Below are positions 25,029-34,998 of a stretch of 43,732 nt of DNA, one piece after another. The position numbers and the translations under genes were made by a program. The notes under the pieces were generated by a model, which ran no database searches, was not told the origin of the DNA, and saw only the letters and a list, made by a program, of their open reading frames with translations. The first letter of the stretch is position 1; the number at the start of each line of letters is the position of its first letter. Origin of the DNA: Oscillospiraceae bacterium (GTDB taxonomy: Bacteria; Bacillota; Clostridia; Oscillospirales; Acutalibacteraceae); assembly GCA_015066345.1 (NCBI GenBank), contig SVOQ01000022.1, positions 1 to 43,732 of the forward strand, in the 5' to 3' direction.

Positions 25029-27620
25029 TTATTCCATTTCAAATGAAATCAGTTTAATAAGTTCGCCTATTTTCTGCGGTCTTGTTTTATTGATTTTAAA
25101 AAGTAGGTCATCTATATTCTTTTCGACCGCGGTTATTTCGCGTTGGAATTCCTTTGCTGAAACCCGAACAACTCCAAAACGCACCGCAGAAAGTTGAATA
25201 AGGTTATCGGATGTTACAACCCTTACATTATCATTCTTACCAATATCGCTTATAAGTTTTTCGATATAATTATCGCCCAACTCCCCTTCTTTGGTAAATA
25301 CAACACGTATATTATTATAGTTAAACTTTTTACCGTTATTAGAAGGTACTTTATAAGCATCAAATACCAAAATAGTTTCACATTTGGTAAACGCACTGTA
25401 ATTACAAAGTATATCCATCAACCTGTCACGAGCCGCCTCAAGATTGGTTTTGGCTAAATCCTTTAACTCGTCCCAAGCGAATATAACATTATAACCATCA
25501 ATTATTACATATTTTTTACGAGGGGTTACATTATATTCCGGGTTAACAGGTTTTTGAGGAGTTTTATGATGTGAATACCTGTAATAAGGGTGCTTATCAG
25601 GTCCGAATTCACGTTCCATAATTGCCTCAAGCTCTTTATCATCAATATGAAAATTACGTTTATTGAGATTAGCCTCATAAGGCGTTTTTTCCTGAGTAAG
25701 GCAGGATTCAATGTGCATATATTCCTTAACCTTATCCCACTTCACATTAAAACCTGCTCCGTGAGCACAGAAAACTGAATCAGGGGTATTTTCTAAATCA
25801 CTCTCGGCAGAATACTTGGCATTTTCAATTACTTCATCAGGATTATGGCATACATCATAACCGCACACATCACAGAAAAATCGACCTCTGCCACCTGTAT
25901 ATGACGCAACTTCAGTTGCATAACCATTAAGGCAAACAACGGGTGCTTTACCGGTAATAATACTTATTCCGTTTGATTCTTCAGGGGAATCAAATGTGCC
26001 GTTTTTCATCCTTATATCGCTTATAGCCCTACCGATTTGTTCAGTGGGTACTTCTAATCTGAAGTTATAATATGGCTCTAAAAGAACTGATTTTGCCTGC
26101 ATTAAACCCTGTCTTACGGCACGGTATGTAGACTGCCTGAAATCGCCACCCTCAGTGTGCTTCAAATGGGCTCTACCCGCAGCAAGGGTGATTTTAATAT
26201 CAGTTATGGGTGAACCTGTAAGTACGCCTAAATGCTCTTTCTCGCTTAAATGAGCGAGTATTAAGTTCTGCCAATTTCTGTCCAGTGAATCCTCATTACA
26301 CTTGCTCGTTAAAACAATACCGCTTCCTCGTGGCATCGGCTCTAAAATCAAGTGAACCTCCGCGTAATGTCGTAACGGTTCATAATGACCAACGCCCTCT
26401 ACGGTATCTTCAATTGTTTCTTTATACAGCACCCTACCCGAATCGATTTCAACATCAATATCAAATCGCTCGGCAATGATACCTTTAAGAATCTCCGTTT
26501 GTATATCACCCATAAGTGACACATTTATTTCCTGTAAAAATGAATTCCACGAAACGTGTAACTGTGGATCTTCGGCTTCAAGTAAACGAAGCTTCGGAAG
26601 GAATGTCTGAGCATCACAATTATCGGGCAAAACAACGCGATAATTCATAACAGGTTCAAGGTATGATTCGGAAAAAGAGTGTTCTGCACCAAGACCATCA
26701 CCGCAATTAAGCGAGGAAAGACCCGTTACAACACATACTCCACCGGCTGTCATCTCATCAACATTAGTAAATTTACTTCCTGAGTAAACACGTATCCCAT
26801 TAACTTTTTCATTTCTTCCGTTATAAGAAACAGTATCTTTTACTTTTAAAGCCCCGCCCGTAATTTTAAGATGGGTAAGCCTTTCACCTTTTGAGTCGTG
26901 GGTAATTTTAAATACTTTAGCAGAAAACTCATCAGGATAAGTCTTAACTCTTATGTATTTATAAAGACCGTCTACAAACTCATCAATTCCCTGTGACTTT
27001 AAGCCCGAGCCAAAATAACAAGGCACAACAAGACGTTTAGCAATCATATTGATAATATCATCAACCGAAACCGTACCGTTGTTAAGGAAATTTTCTAAAA
27101 CAGTTTCGTCACATACGGCAATATTTTCATAAAACTCGTCAGTATTCTGAGTACTGAAATCAACAATACATTCACCGCAAAGTTCTTTTAAATCACTTAA
27201 AATTTCACTTTCGGGAAGCCTCGCAAAATCCATTTTTGTTACAAAAATGAAAGTTGGAATATTATAACTTTTTAAAAGTTTCCATAATGTTCTTGTATGG
27301 GATTGTACACCGTCAGTACCGCTGATAACGAGAATTGCATAATCAAGAACTTTTAACATTCTTTCTGTTTCCGCGGAAAAATCAACGTGTCCGGGGGTAT
27401 CAAGAAGGGTTACCTCCAAATCATTTATCTCAAAAACAGACTGACCTGCGAAAATTGTAATACCCCTCTCTTTTTCGAGGGTATGGGTATCCATAGTCGT
27501 ATCGCCATTATCAACACGACCTAATTTCCGTATTTTACCTGCATTATACAACAAAGCTTCGGCTAAGGTTGTTTTACCTGCATCCACATGAGCAAGTATA
27601 CCTACTACTGTTTTCTTCAT
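25029..27620 (-). CDS. TetM/EF-G-like ribosomal GTPase fused to a YacP/Rae1-type NYN nuclease domain
   Basis: The protein is 863 residues. Residues 1 to about 640 match the ribosomal-protection/EF-G family: G1 LAHVDAGKT, switch I KERGIT, G3 DTPGHVDF, G4 TKMD, then EF-G domains II-V. An unusual Cys/His patch, CDVCGYDVCHN with a later FCAHGAGF, sits where domain IV joins the C-terminal region. From about residue 702 a NYN (PIN-like) domain begins, with IIDGYN, LVFDAYK, GDNYIE and VTSDN; these supply the four acidic residues of the active site. YacP/Rae1 of Bacillus cuts mRNA in the ribosomal A site, and TetM binds the same site. Fusion suggests a ribosome-directed mRNA cleavage or rescue factor. 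A tetracycline-resistance role should not be assumed. An AAAGGG precedes the ATG. Confidence 0.85.
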   Translation of the reverse strand: MKKTVVGILAHVDAGKTTLAEALLYNAGKIRKLGRVDNGDTTMDTHTLEKERGITIFAGQSVFEINDLEVTLLDTPGHVDFSAETERMLKVLDYAILVISGTDGVQSHTRTLWKLLKSYNIPTFIFVTKMDFARLPESEILSDLKELCGECIVDFSTQNTDEFYENIAVCDETVLENFLNNGTVSVDDIINMIAKRLVVPCYFGSGLKSQGIDEFVDGLYKYIRVKTYPDEFSAKVFKITHDSKGERLTHLKITGGALKVKDTVSYNGRNEKVNGIRVYSGSKFTNVDEMTAGGVCVVTGLSSLNCGDGLGAEHSFSESYLEPVMNYRVVLPDNCDAQTFLPKLRLLEAEDPQLHVSWNSFLQEINVSLMGDIQTEILKGIIAERFDIDVEIDSGRVLYKETIEDTVEGVGHYEPLRHYAEVHLILEPMPRGSGIVLTSKCNEDSLDRNWQNLILAHLSEKEHLGVLTGSPITDIKITLAAGRAHLKHTEGGDFRQSTYRAVRQGLMQAKSVLLEPYYNFRLEVPTEQIGRAISDIRMKNGTFDSPEESNGISIITGKAPVVCLNGYATEVASYTGGRGRFFCDVCGYDVCHNPDEVIENAKYSAESDLENTPDSVFCAHGAGFNVKWDKVKEYMHIESCLTQEKTPYEANLNKRNFHIDDKELEAIMEREFGPDKHPYYRYSHHKTPQKPVNPEYNVTPRKKYVIIDGYNVIFAWDELKDLAKTNLEAARDRLMDILCNYSAFTKCETILVFDAYKVPSNNGKKFNYNNIRVVFTKEGELGDNYIEKLISDIGKNDNVRVVTSDNLIQLSAVRFGVVRVSAKEFQREITAVEKNIDDLLFKINKTRPQKIGELIKLISFEME

Positions 27621-27624
27621 ATAA

Positions 27625-27668
27625 CCCTTTTACAAAAACCGACAGAACACTTTTGCTCTGTCGGTAAT
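27625..27668 (-). terminator. terminator or attenuator between the ClpE-like gene and the TetM-like gene
   Basis: ACCGACAGA (27638-27646) and TCTGTCGGT (27657-27665) pair perfectly around a 10-base loop. On the - strand TTTTTG follows. No promoter was found after it, so the TetM-like gene and cysK may depend on read-through. Confidence 0.75.
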
Positions 27669-27673
27669 TAAAT

Positions 27674-29989
27674 TTATTTGTAGCTTACTTCTATTTCGCC
27701 ATCATTGGCATTAACAGAAATTTCATTAATAAGTGCACCCGCATTATCAATAAGAATATTAGCAACCTTATCTTCAACGCATTTACGAATAGTACGTCTG
27801 ATGTCACGTGCACCTCTGCCACCGTCTTCGGACTTCTCGGCTATTATCTCGCATACTCCGTCACCAACAACAAGGTCAATACCTTTATCTTTAAGGGGTT
27901 GGCGGAATTCTTCAATAAGAATAGCGGCAATTTTAACGAGTTCCTCTTTACCGAGGGTGTTGAAAACAACAATCTCATCAACACGGCCTAAGAATTCGGG
28001 TCTTAAGAATTCTTTAAGGGCTTTCATCGCCTTATCTTTGGACGCGGTATTCTTATCGCGGTTAAATCCAAGTGCATTCTCAGTAATATGACTACCTGCA
28101 TTGGACGTCATAATAATAACCGTGTTTTCGAAACTAACCGTTCTACCCTGTGCATCGTTGGTTTTACCCTCATCAAGAATCTGAAGAAGGATATTCATAA
28201 CGTCGGGATGTGCTTTTTCAATTTCATCAAAAAGTACAACGGAATAAGGTTTTCTTCTTACTTTCTCAGTAAGCTGACCTGCTTCATCGTAACCCACATA
28301 TCCGGGAGGTGAACCAATAAGCCTTGAAACACTGTGTTTCTCCATAAACTCGGACATATCAAGTCTGATAAGGGTTTCAGGTGTTTCAAAAAGTTCATTT
28401 GCAAGTTGTTTTACAAGTTCTGTTTTACCTACACCCGTAGGACCAACAAAAATGAATGATGCGGGTTTTCTAACTGCAGAAATTTGAACTCGGCTACGTC
28501 TTATAGCGGCGGCAAGAACCTCAACGGCTTCGTCCTGACCGATAATTCTTGCTTTTAACTTATCCGCAAGGTTAGAAAGTTTACGCATATCATTCTCAAT
28601 GATTTTAGATGTAGGAATACCTGTCCAAAGATTAATTACCTTAGCAACATCTTCTTCTGTAACATCGTTATCATCGGCTTTGACTTTTACGGTTGCTACT
28701 TCCTTTTCAATTGCCATTTTTTCGGCTTTGAGCATTGAAATTGCCTCATAATCAGGACCGTTATCGTCAGTTACATTAAGTAATTCTTCCTCTTGTTCTG
28801 CAAGTTCTTCTAACTTCTTGGTAAGTTTCTGATAATCACTTATAGCAACATTTCTGAGGTTTGCACAAGTACAAGCCTCGTCGAGAAGGTCAATAGCCTT
28901 ATCAGGTAAAAATCTGTCGTTAATATATCTTTCGGAAAGCAAAACTGCTCTGTACACAAGGGCGTCAGAAATTTTAACCTTATGGAAATCCTCGTAGTAT
29001 TCCTTAATACCCAAAAGCATCTTATAACAGTCGGCAACCGAAGGTTCTTCGACCTTTACAGGTTGGAAACGTCTTTCGAGAGCCGCATCCTTTTCAATAT
29101 GCTTACGGTACTCATTAAATGTAGTAGCACCGATAACCTGAATCTGTCCTCTTGAAAGAGCGGGTTTAAGAATATTAGCGGCATTCATTGAGCCTTCTGC
29201 ATCACCCGTACCAACAAGATTATGAACCTCGTCAATAAAGAGGATAATATTACCCTCGGCTTTAACTTCGTCCACAAGACCTTTAATTCGGCTTTCAAAC
29301 TGACCGCGGAACTGTGTACCCGCAACAAGGGATGTAAGGTCAAGAAGATGAATTTCTTTGTCCGCAATACGTGCGGGAACATCGCCCGAGGCAATTTTCA
29401 AAGCAAGTCCTTCTGCGATAGCGGTTTTACCAACACCGGGTTCACCGATAAGGCAGGGGTTATTCTTCGTTCTACGGCAAAGAATCTGAGTAACACGATA
29501 GATCTCGGTTTCCCTACCTATAATACGGTCAATTTTACCCTCACGGGCTTTTGCGGTTAAATCGGTACAGTAAGAGCCAAGGAATTTACGTTTTGTTTTA
29601 CGTTTTTTCTTTTTCTTCTTACTGTCCTTATTATCTTCTTCATCGTCGGAAACATCATCTTCTGCATCATCAGTTTCAGCATTTTCGCCCTTAGGTATAG
29701 CATTATTATTGCCACCGAAAAGATTCTGCATAAAGGGCATTGTACCTGCTCCGCCCAATTGAAAATCATCCATATTATCCATAATATCACCGAATTGTTC
29801 GCTAACTGCGTCTATATCCTCTTCGGTGATGCCCATATTCTGCATCATCTGCTTAATGGGACCGATATTCATTTCTGAAGCACACTTAAGGCAAAAGCCT
29901 TCCTGTGTGGTTTTTTCGCCCTCGACCTTTGAAACAAATATAACTGCGGGGCGTTTTTTGCATTTACTGCATAACATTTTATTATTCAT
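27674..29989 (-). CDS. ClpE-like AAA+ unfoldase (Clp protease ATP-binding subunit)
   Basis: This HSP100 protein should unfold substrates for ClpP. It is 771 residues. The N-terminus has a zinc finger, CSKCKKRP with a partner CLKC about 22 residues later, as in ClpE, and lacks the double Clp_N repeat of ClpC. A charged linker follows: an acidic part ([14 protein letters not shown]) directly joined to a basic part ([12 protein letters not shown]). Two AAA modules have GEPGVGKT with ILFIDEVH and GPTGVGKT with [11 protein letters not shown], separated by a short middle domain. The ATG follows GGGAG. ClpE genes are often under CtsR; no CtsR box was seen because the gene lies inside an operon, 20 bases after pgsA. 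Confidence 0.9.
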   Translation of the reverse strand: MNNKMLCSKCKKRPAVIFVSKVEGEKTTQEGFCLKCASEMNIGPIKQMMQNMGITEEDIDAVSEQFGDIMDNMDDFQLGGAGTMPFMQNLFGGNNNAIPKGENAETDDAEDDVSDDEEDNKDSKKKKKKRKTKRKFLGSYCTDLTAKAREGKIDRIIGRETEIYRVTQILCRRTKNNPCLIGEPGVGKTAIAEGLALKIASGDVPARIADKEIHLLDLTSLVAGTQFRGQFESRIKGLVDEVKAEGNIILFIDEVHNLVGTGDAEGSMNAANILKPALSRGQIQVIGATTFNEYRKHIEKDAALERRFQPVKVEEPSVADCYKMLLGIKEYYEDFHKVKISDALVYRAVLLSERYINDRFLPDKAIDLLDEACTCANLRNVAISDYQKLTKKLEELAEQEEELLNVTDDNGPDYEAISMLKAEKMAIEKEVATVKVKADDNDVTEEDVAKVINLWTGIPTSKIIENDMRKLSNLADKLKARIIGQDEAVEVLAAAIRRSRVQISAVRKPASFIFVGPTGVGKTELVKQLANELFETPETLIRLDMSEFMEKHSVSRLIGSPPGYVGYDEAGQLTEKVRRKPYSVVLFDEIEKAHPDVMNILLQILDEGKTNDAQGRTVSFENTVIIMTSNAGSHITENALGFNRDKNTASKDKAMKALKEFLRPEFLGRVDEIVVFNTLGKEELVKIAAILIEEFRQPLKDKGIDLVVGDGVCEIIAEKSEDGGRGARDIRRTIRKCVEDKVANILIDNAGALINEISVNANDGEIEVSYK

Positions 29990-30009
29990 TTAATACTCCC
30001 GGGACTAAC

Positions 30010-30624
30010 TTATTTTTTAGAAAATTTTTCTTTGAACTGACGGAATGTGTCAGGTAAATAACTGATAAATGCAACAATTGTTAGTATTGCCGAAATAGCT
30101 ACAAGTATCATCATAACAACGGGTGGTAATGTGAAAGCAACATCTTTAAGTAAACCTACTTCAGGTCCGAAAGCTACGATTACCAACATAATTGCATAGA
30201 AAGCGAATGTTGCAACTTTACCGAAGATTTCTGCAGCAGAAGGACGGAGATTTAAAAGAAGCATTATTCCGCCAAAAACAACCATTATTAACTCTTTAAC
30301 GATAAACACAAGGAAAATCCAGCTAAAAGCTTTAAGTGTAGCATCAGTTGCTTTATTAAAGGAAATGAAAAGCAATACAGCAAGAGTTATCTGAGTTAAT
30401 TTATCTGCAACAGGGTCAAGAACTTTACCCAACGCACTAACCTGATTAAATTTACGAGCAATTTTACCGTCAAGGAAATCGGATATACCCGAAAGAGCAA
30501 GCATTACAATTGCCCATACAGGTTCGCCTGTCATAAAGAAATACGCAAATGCGGGGATTATAAGTATTCTTATAACGCTTAATAAATTGGGGATGGTTAA
30601 ACAACCTTCAAATAAACCTTTCAT
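30010..30624 (-). CDS. pgsA: CDP-diacylglycerol-glycerol-3-phosphate 3-phosphatidyltransferase
   Basis: PgsA makes phosphatidylglycerol phosphate, the first committed step to phosphatidylglycerol. The 204-residue membrane protein has the CDP-alcohol phosphotransferase signature DFLDGKIAR, then GKVLDPVADK, giving D-x2-DG-x2-AR-x8-G-x3-D-x3-D. Several membrane helices surround it. The start MKGLFEGCLTIPNLLSVIRI is typical. It lies ten bases after cvpA within the - strand operon. Confidence 0.94.
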   Translation of the reverse strand: MKGLFEGCLTIPNLLSVIRILIIPAFAYFFMTGEPVWAIVMLALSGISDFLDGKIARKFNQVSALGKVLDPVADKLTQITLAVLLFISFNKATDATLKAFSWIFLVFIVKELIMVVFGGIMLLLNLRPSAAEIFGKVATFAFYAIMLVIVAFGPEVGLLKDVAFTLPPVVMMILVAISAILTIVAFISYLPDTFRQFKEKFSKK

Positions 30625-30634
30625 CTTTAAAACC

Positions 30635-31342
30635 TCACATAAAACTATTAAAAGAATTATTTTCTATTAAAAACTGATAGACGTATGATTGAGAAACAAT
30701 ATTCTCTAACCAAGGTATATCAATTACAAACACAAGCGGACAAATTACAAAACAAATCATTACAACGAAAACCAATGCTTTAACGATACCTAATGCACCG
30801 CCTAAAATTGTATTCGCCTTGCCTACAATTGGAATTTTTCTAACTAATTTACTAAAAATAATAGCAACATTTTTGAGAATAAACGAAAGCAACACAAAAA
30901 GTACTACAAAAACTACAACCTCAAGCACGGATATGATTATATCCGACGCTACATTATCTATAAAGGCATTTACGATTTTTTCATCAGAAAAAACTTCGAG
31001 GTCTATTGCCTTTATGGCTGATTCAAGGTTAAACCCAAGACCCTGCGATGCATTCAAAACACCTTTGGGAAGTGAATCGGTCATTGCCTGAAGTTTACTG
31101 TCAAAAGAAACATCCTGAGAAAGACCTGAAAGTACTTCTGTAAGCTTTGATTCAATTTTATCATATAAAAATGAACTGTATATGAATTCGGACACAGGTT
31201 TTGAAAATTTATATGATAAAAAACCCGAAAGTGCCACAGCAACGGTGTTTAATAAAGATAAAACGAACCCTCTTTTAGCAGTAAAAACGATAATTACTAC
31301 TGCTACAACACCTAAAACTATATCAAAAATATATTTTTCCAT
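30635..31342 (-). CDS. CvpA family membrane protein
   Basis: This 235-residue protein has four or more membrane helices. Its N-terminal pattern is that of CvpA: a first helix (IFDIVLGVVAVVIIVFTAKRG) followed by GFVLSLLNTVAVALSGFLSY. The central 100 residues form a polar insert. The C-terminal half has VVVFVVLFVLLSFIL and GKANTILGGALGIVKALVFV, the conserved CvpA GxxxGxxK(A/G) helix. CvpA is needed for colicin V secretion in E. coli, but the wider family has no firm role. It lies in the operon between the DUF5711 gene and pgsA. Confidence 0.82.
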   Translation of the reverse strand: MEKYIFDIVLGVVAVVIIVFTAKRGFVLSLLNTVAVALSGFLSYKFSKPVSEFIYSSFLYDKIESKLTEVLSGLSQDVSFDSKLQAMTDSLPKGVLNASQGLGFNLESAIKAIDLEVFSDEKIVNAFIDNVASDIIISVLEVVVFVVLFVLLSFILKNVAIIFSKLVRKIPIVGKANTILGGALGIVKALVFVVMICFVICPLVFVIDIPWLENIVSQSYVYQFLIENNSFNSFM

Positions 31343-31352
31343 AATGTCAACC

Positions 31353-32564
31353 TCAGTTACTCAATTCAATTTCGGAGTTACCGTAAGAAAAACATCTTGA
31401 AATTTTATCAAGGGAAACAATAAATATAAAATCATCAGTGGGTAAGATACCCTGTGCCTCCCCTTTATACACTATCTTTGAAACTTCATTGCCGTTATAG
31501 TTATAAACGTATATTGCTTTTTCACCTAAAGCAAATATGTATTTATCACTCATTCTGACATTTTTTATAGAATAATCAGTCTTTATTGTTGTTTTGATTT
31601 TACCGTTGGATTTTAACAAATGAATTTCAAAAACATTTTCACTTCCGTATTTTGCAAGACTCACAATATACTTACCATTGGAAGCAACGTCACAGGAATT
31701 AAACTCGGAAGAATAGTATTTAAGGGCTTGAGTATACTTTTCATCCTTACGATTTATGGTGTATACACCTACATCCGTTAATAATGTTAAAGTATTATAT
31801 CCGGTAAATTCAATATCAAAAGGTACGGCACCCATTATAGTCTGGGTGTTGAGCGGTTCTTTGTAATCTATACCAAAATACTGCACATTAGCAAGGAGAT
31901 TACCATTTTTTGCACCCAATGTGGCTACACCTAAATATTTACCGTTATCGGAAACACATAACGAAACAATGTTTTCGTAAGCACAATTCCATTGAAAAAT
32001 CAATTTATTGCTCTTATTATAAGCGGTAACAGTACTTGTAGCACCATCAATTTTAGTACTGAGTGCGTAAGTTCCGTCTTCACCGTATTCGGCAGAAATT
32101 ATTGTGTTATCCGCCTTGCCCTCGTAAACTACCTTCTTCTCATTAATGAGAAGAAAACCGTTTCCGCCACGGTCAAATACAACTGCCCTATCCCCGTTAA
32201 TCGAAATACCCGGTTCAGAAAAAATATGGGGTTGCGAATACTTCATCTTTCCCTCCGGTGTATATACCGTCAGGTTATCGGTAGTAAGTATTACAATACT
32301 ATCACCTATAACATCCATACATATAGTTGACTCAGTATCCGTAAGTAACGGAAATCTTTCGTCATTCCCTGAAACCGCAACTTTTGCTTTTAAAAGTAAC
32401 GCATCCAAAGGTATAACACCTACGGAAGATAATATGTAAACAAATATAAAGGATATTACCAAAGCACCTACAATAATGACCTTTGCACGTGACTTTGACG
32501 AGAGATTTGAAACTCTGCGTTCACCACTATATCCGCTTTTTAGTTCGGTTAATTTAACTTTCAT
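31353..32564 (-). CDS. DUF5711 family protein: membrane anchor plus extracellular beta-propeller
   Basis: It is about 403 residues. A short basic cytoplasmic part (to about residue 25) precedes one membrane helix (AKVIIVGALVISFIFVYIL). The rest lies outside the cell and consists of WD40/PQQ-like strands such as DSIVILTTDNLTVYTPEGK and ENIVSLCVSDNGKYLGVAT, consistent with DUF5711. Role unknown; a structural or binding propeller is likely. The start chosen is MKVKLTEL at 32564, six bases after AGGTG. Upstream in-frame ATGs (32570, 32606) are wrongly placed for that SD. The start lies inside the 3' end of truA, so the two are probably coupled. Confidence 0.78.
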   Translation of the reverse strand: MKVKLTELKSGYSGERRVSNLSSKSRAKVIIVGALVISFIFVYILSSVGVIPLDALLLKAKVAVSGNDERFPLLTDTESTICMDVIGDSIVILTTDNLTVYTPEGKMKYSQPHIFSEPGISINGDRAVVFDRGGNGFLLINEKKVVYEGKADNTIISAEYGEDGTYALSTKIDGATSTVTAYNKSNKLIFQWNCAYENIVSLCVSDNGKYLGVATLGAKNGNLLANVQYFGIDYKEPLNTQTIMGAVPFDIEFTGYNTLTLLTDVGVYTINRKDEKYTQALKYYSSEFNSCDVASNGKYIVSLAKYGSENVFEIHLLKSNGKIKTTIKTDYSIKNVRMSDKYIFALGEKAIYVYNYNGNEVSKIVYKGEAQGILPTDDFIFIVSLDKISRCFSYGNSEIELSN

Positions 32565-33312
32565 TTTCATCACCTGAAAAGAAAACTTTATTAAGATACA
32601 AGCCATCGGGTATAGCAGTAATACCCGCCGCCGTTCTGTCTTTTAATGAAACAATATGGGGTATATCATCCGCAGAAATCTTACCGTTGTTAACATATAA
32701 CAATGTTCCTGCCATAATACGTACCATATTATATAAGAAACCATTTCCGCAAACGGTAAAAACAACAAAATCACCCTGTCGTTTTACATTTGCATAGTAA
32801 ATAGTTCTTACCTTTGAAACAACCTCCGCACCCGATGCACAAAACGATGAAAAATCGTGTTCACCAACAAAATGTTGCGCGGCTCTGTTCATAAGCTCAA
32901 CATCCATCGGATATTTATGATTCATTGCCCTTTTGTAATTAAACGGCGAAGGGATTTTTGTATTTTCAAAGTAATAAGTATATTCCTTTTTAACGCTATC
33001 AAACCTTGCATTAAAGTCGTAATCAACCTCAGTACAGGATATAATTGAAATTTCACCCGGTAATTTAGCAGATGCAAGGGCAACCGGAAAACTTTCGCAA
33101 GGTATTGTACTATCGGTACGTACGTTAAAGTAATATTCTTTTGCGTGAACACCCGCATCAGTGCGGCTACAACCAATTATATTAGGTTCTTCACCGGTAA
33201 GTCGGGTCCACGCTTTTTTTATTTCGCCCTGAACGGTAACTGCGTTATCCTGTTGTTGCCAACCGTGAAACACAGAACCGTCAAAAGCGGCTTTAAACAG
33301 TAAATTTCTCAT
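32554..33312 (-). CDS. truA: tRNA pseudouridine(38-40) synthase TruA
   Basis: TruA makes pseudouridine at positions 38-40 of the tRNA anticodon arm. The 252-residue protein has the catalytic Asp in CSRTDAGVHA and the usual N-terminus FKAAFDGSVFHGWQQQDNA. The C-terminal GFLYNMVRIMAG is also conserved. It lies six bases after ecfT with no clear SD, so it probably relies on coupling with ecfT. truA beside ecfA1-ecfA2-ecfT is the standard arrangement in Firmicutes. Confidence 0.95.
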   Translation of the reverse strand: MRNLLFKAAFDGSVFHGWQQQDNAVTVQGEIKKAWTRLTGEEPNIIGCSRTDAGVHAKEYYFNVRTDSTIPCESFPVALASAKLPGEISIISCTEVDYDFNARFDSVKKEYTYYFENTKIPSPFNYKRAMNHKYPMDVELMNRAAQHFVGEHDFSSFCASGAEVVSKVRTIYYANVKRQGDFVVFTVCGNGFLYNMVRIMAGTLLYVNNGKISADDIPHIVSLKDRTAAGITAIPDGLYLNKVFFSGDENES

Positions 33313-33318
33313 ATTAAA

Positions 33319-34134
33319 TTAAATTATCTTTTCAAACAAAACACTAAGGGTTATAACTCCCGCGAGAACGATAACTGAAATAATACACGCTACTAAATCA
33401 CGCCACGAAAACTTCATCTGACGCATTCTTGTTCGATTATCGCCGCCCGTATAACAACGGCAGGACATCGCATCCGCAAGTTCAATAGCACGTTTAAAAG
33501 CAGAAACAAACAAGGGAACAAATATTGGGAATAATGCCTTTACCTTTTTTAAGATATTACCCGATTCGAAATCCGCACCCCTCGCCTTCTGTGCAGACAT
33601 AATTCTGTCAATTTCATCAACAAGGGTGGGTATAAATCTTAATGCTATTGTCATCATCATAGCAAACGTATGAACTTCAATTTTAAATATCTTAAGCGGT
33701 GAAAGTAACTTTTCTATGGCATCAGTTAAATCAGTCGGTGCCGTAGTATAAGTCAACAATGAGCTTATAAGCAACAAAAGTAGTATTCTCGCCGTAATAA
33801 ATATTGCAGTAAATACGCCCTTATCGGTAATTGTAATAAACTTCCACGAAAAAAGTTCATTACCGTCTTTTATATAATAAAGTTGTAAAATGGTTGTAAG
33901 CAAAATAATTGGCAGAAGTGGTTTAAAACTCTTAAGAACGAGTTTAACGGAAAGTCGCGAAAAAAGATACGCAACTATACCAAATAACCACACAAGACCC
34001 AAGGACCAGAAATTACCGCATACAAACACGAGAACAAGGAAAACAACCGTTAAAATAATCTTACTTCTCGCATCAAGATTATGAATAAAAGATTTCCCGG
34101 GAAAATACTGCCCAATAGTAATATCTTTAATCAT
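33319..34134 (-). CDS. ecfT: energy-coupling factor transporter transmembrane protein EcfT
   Basis: EcfT links the EcfA ATPases to vitamin-binding S components. The 271-residue protein has five or six membrane helices, an early LDARSKIIL motif and the coupling helix with MSAQKARGADFESG, the first of the two Ala-Arg-Gly-type motifs that contact the ATPases. The ATG overlaps the ecfA2 stop by four bases. No S-component gene is in the window, so this is a group II (shared) module. Confidence 0.95.
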   Translation of the reverse strand: MIKDITIGQYFPGKSFIHNLDARSKIILTVVFLVLVFVCGNFWSLGLVWLFGIVAYLFSRLSVKLVLKSFKPLLPIILLTTILQLYYIKDGNELFSWKFITITDKGVFTAIFITARILLLLLISSLLTYTTAPTDLTDAIEKLLSPLKIFKIEVHTFAMMMTIALRFIPTLVDEIDRIMSAQKARGADFESGNILKKVKALFPIFVPLFVSAFKRAIELADAMSCRCYTGGDNRTRMRQMKFSWRDLVACIISVIVLAGVITLSVLFEKII

Positions 34135-34994
34135 AAGGTGCCTCCTTTCCGGAGGTATGCTAATATAGCATTTTTAGCACCTTCAACTGTATATTCGGTG
34201 TCACCTAAGTCATAACCTGATTTTTTTAATTCAATAAATAACGAAGTAATTTCGGGAACATCAAGACCTAATTCTGACAATAATTCGCCCTGAGAATACA
34301 CCTCGTCAACAGTACCCTGTAAAGCAATTTCGCCATCGTTCATAACAATTACCCGTTTTGCAACCGAGGCTACATCATCCATATTATGAGAAACGAAAAT
34401 TACCGTATTACCCGTTCTTTCATTATACGTCTTAATTAAGTCGAGTAAGTTATTTTTACCCATAGGGTCAAGACCGGCGGTAGGCTCGTCAAGTATAAGA
34501 ACCTTGGGTTGCATTGAAATAACACCCGCAATAGCAACTCGACGTTTTTCGCCACCGGAAAGGTCAAATGGTGACTTTTCGAGATAATCCTCAGTAAGAC
34601 CAACATACTCCAACGACTCATATACACGTTTTTTAATTTCATCGTCGGATAATTTCATATTATGCGGTCCGAATGCTATATCTTTATAAACAGTTGATTC
34701 AAATAACTGTTGCTCGGGATACTGAAAACAAAGACCTACGTTAAAACGACATTCACGAAGCGTTTTTTTAGACTCATAAATACTTTTACCCTCAAATAAA
34801 ACATCACCGGAATCGGGCTTTAAAAGCCCGTTAAGATGTTGTAAAAGTGTACTCTTACCCGAACCCGTATGACCAATAACGGCAACAATTTCACCCTGTT
34901 CAAAGTCAACACTGACGTTCTTAAGAGCACCTTTTTCAAATGGGGTGCCTTTAGAGTATCCGTATATTAAATTTTTAACGGAAATAACGGACAT
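34131..34994 (-). CDS. ecfA2: energy-coupling factor transporter ATPase EcfA2
   Basis: This is one of two ATPases of the ECF module. It is 287 residues from MSVISVKNLIYGYSKGTPFE, the EcfA2-type start. Walker A is GHTGSGKST, signature LSGGEKRRVAIAG, Walker B VLILDEPTAGLD, and the switch His is in VSHNMDD. The start at 34994 is chosen because AGAGG lies eight bases upstream, in the last codons of ecfA1. The longer frame to 35039 lies inside ecfA1. Confidence 0.94.
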   Translation of the reverse strand: MSVISVKNLIYGYSKGTPFEKGALKNVSVDFEQGEIVAVIGHTGSGKSTLLQHLNGLLKPDSGDVLFEGKSIYESKKTLRECRFNVGLCFQYPEQQLFESTVYKDIAFGPHNMKLSDDEIKKRVYESLEYVGLTEDYLEKSPFDLSGGEKRRVAIAGVISMQPKVLILDEPTAGLDPMGKNNLLDLIKTYNERTGNTVIFVSHNMDDVASVAKRVIVMNDGEIALQGTVDEVYSQGELLSELGLDVPEITSLFIELKKSGYDLGDTEYTVEGAKNAILAYLRKGGTL

Positions 34995-34998
34995 TTCA

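Noticed and set aside
25018-25060. T-box or SAM riboswitch before cysK
   Set aside because: cysK begins ten bases after the preceding gene, leaving no leader for a riboswitch.
25029-27620. Acquired tetracycline-resistance gene
   Set aside because: It lies in a core operon with matching codon use, has a C-terminal nuclease domain, and no mobile element flanks it. Homology to TetM alone does not show resistance.
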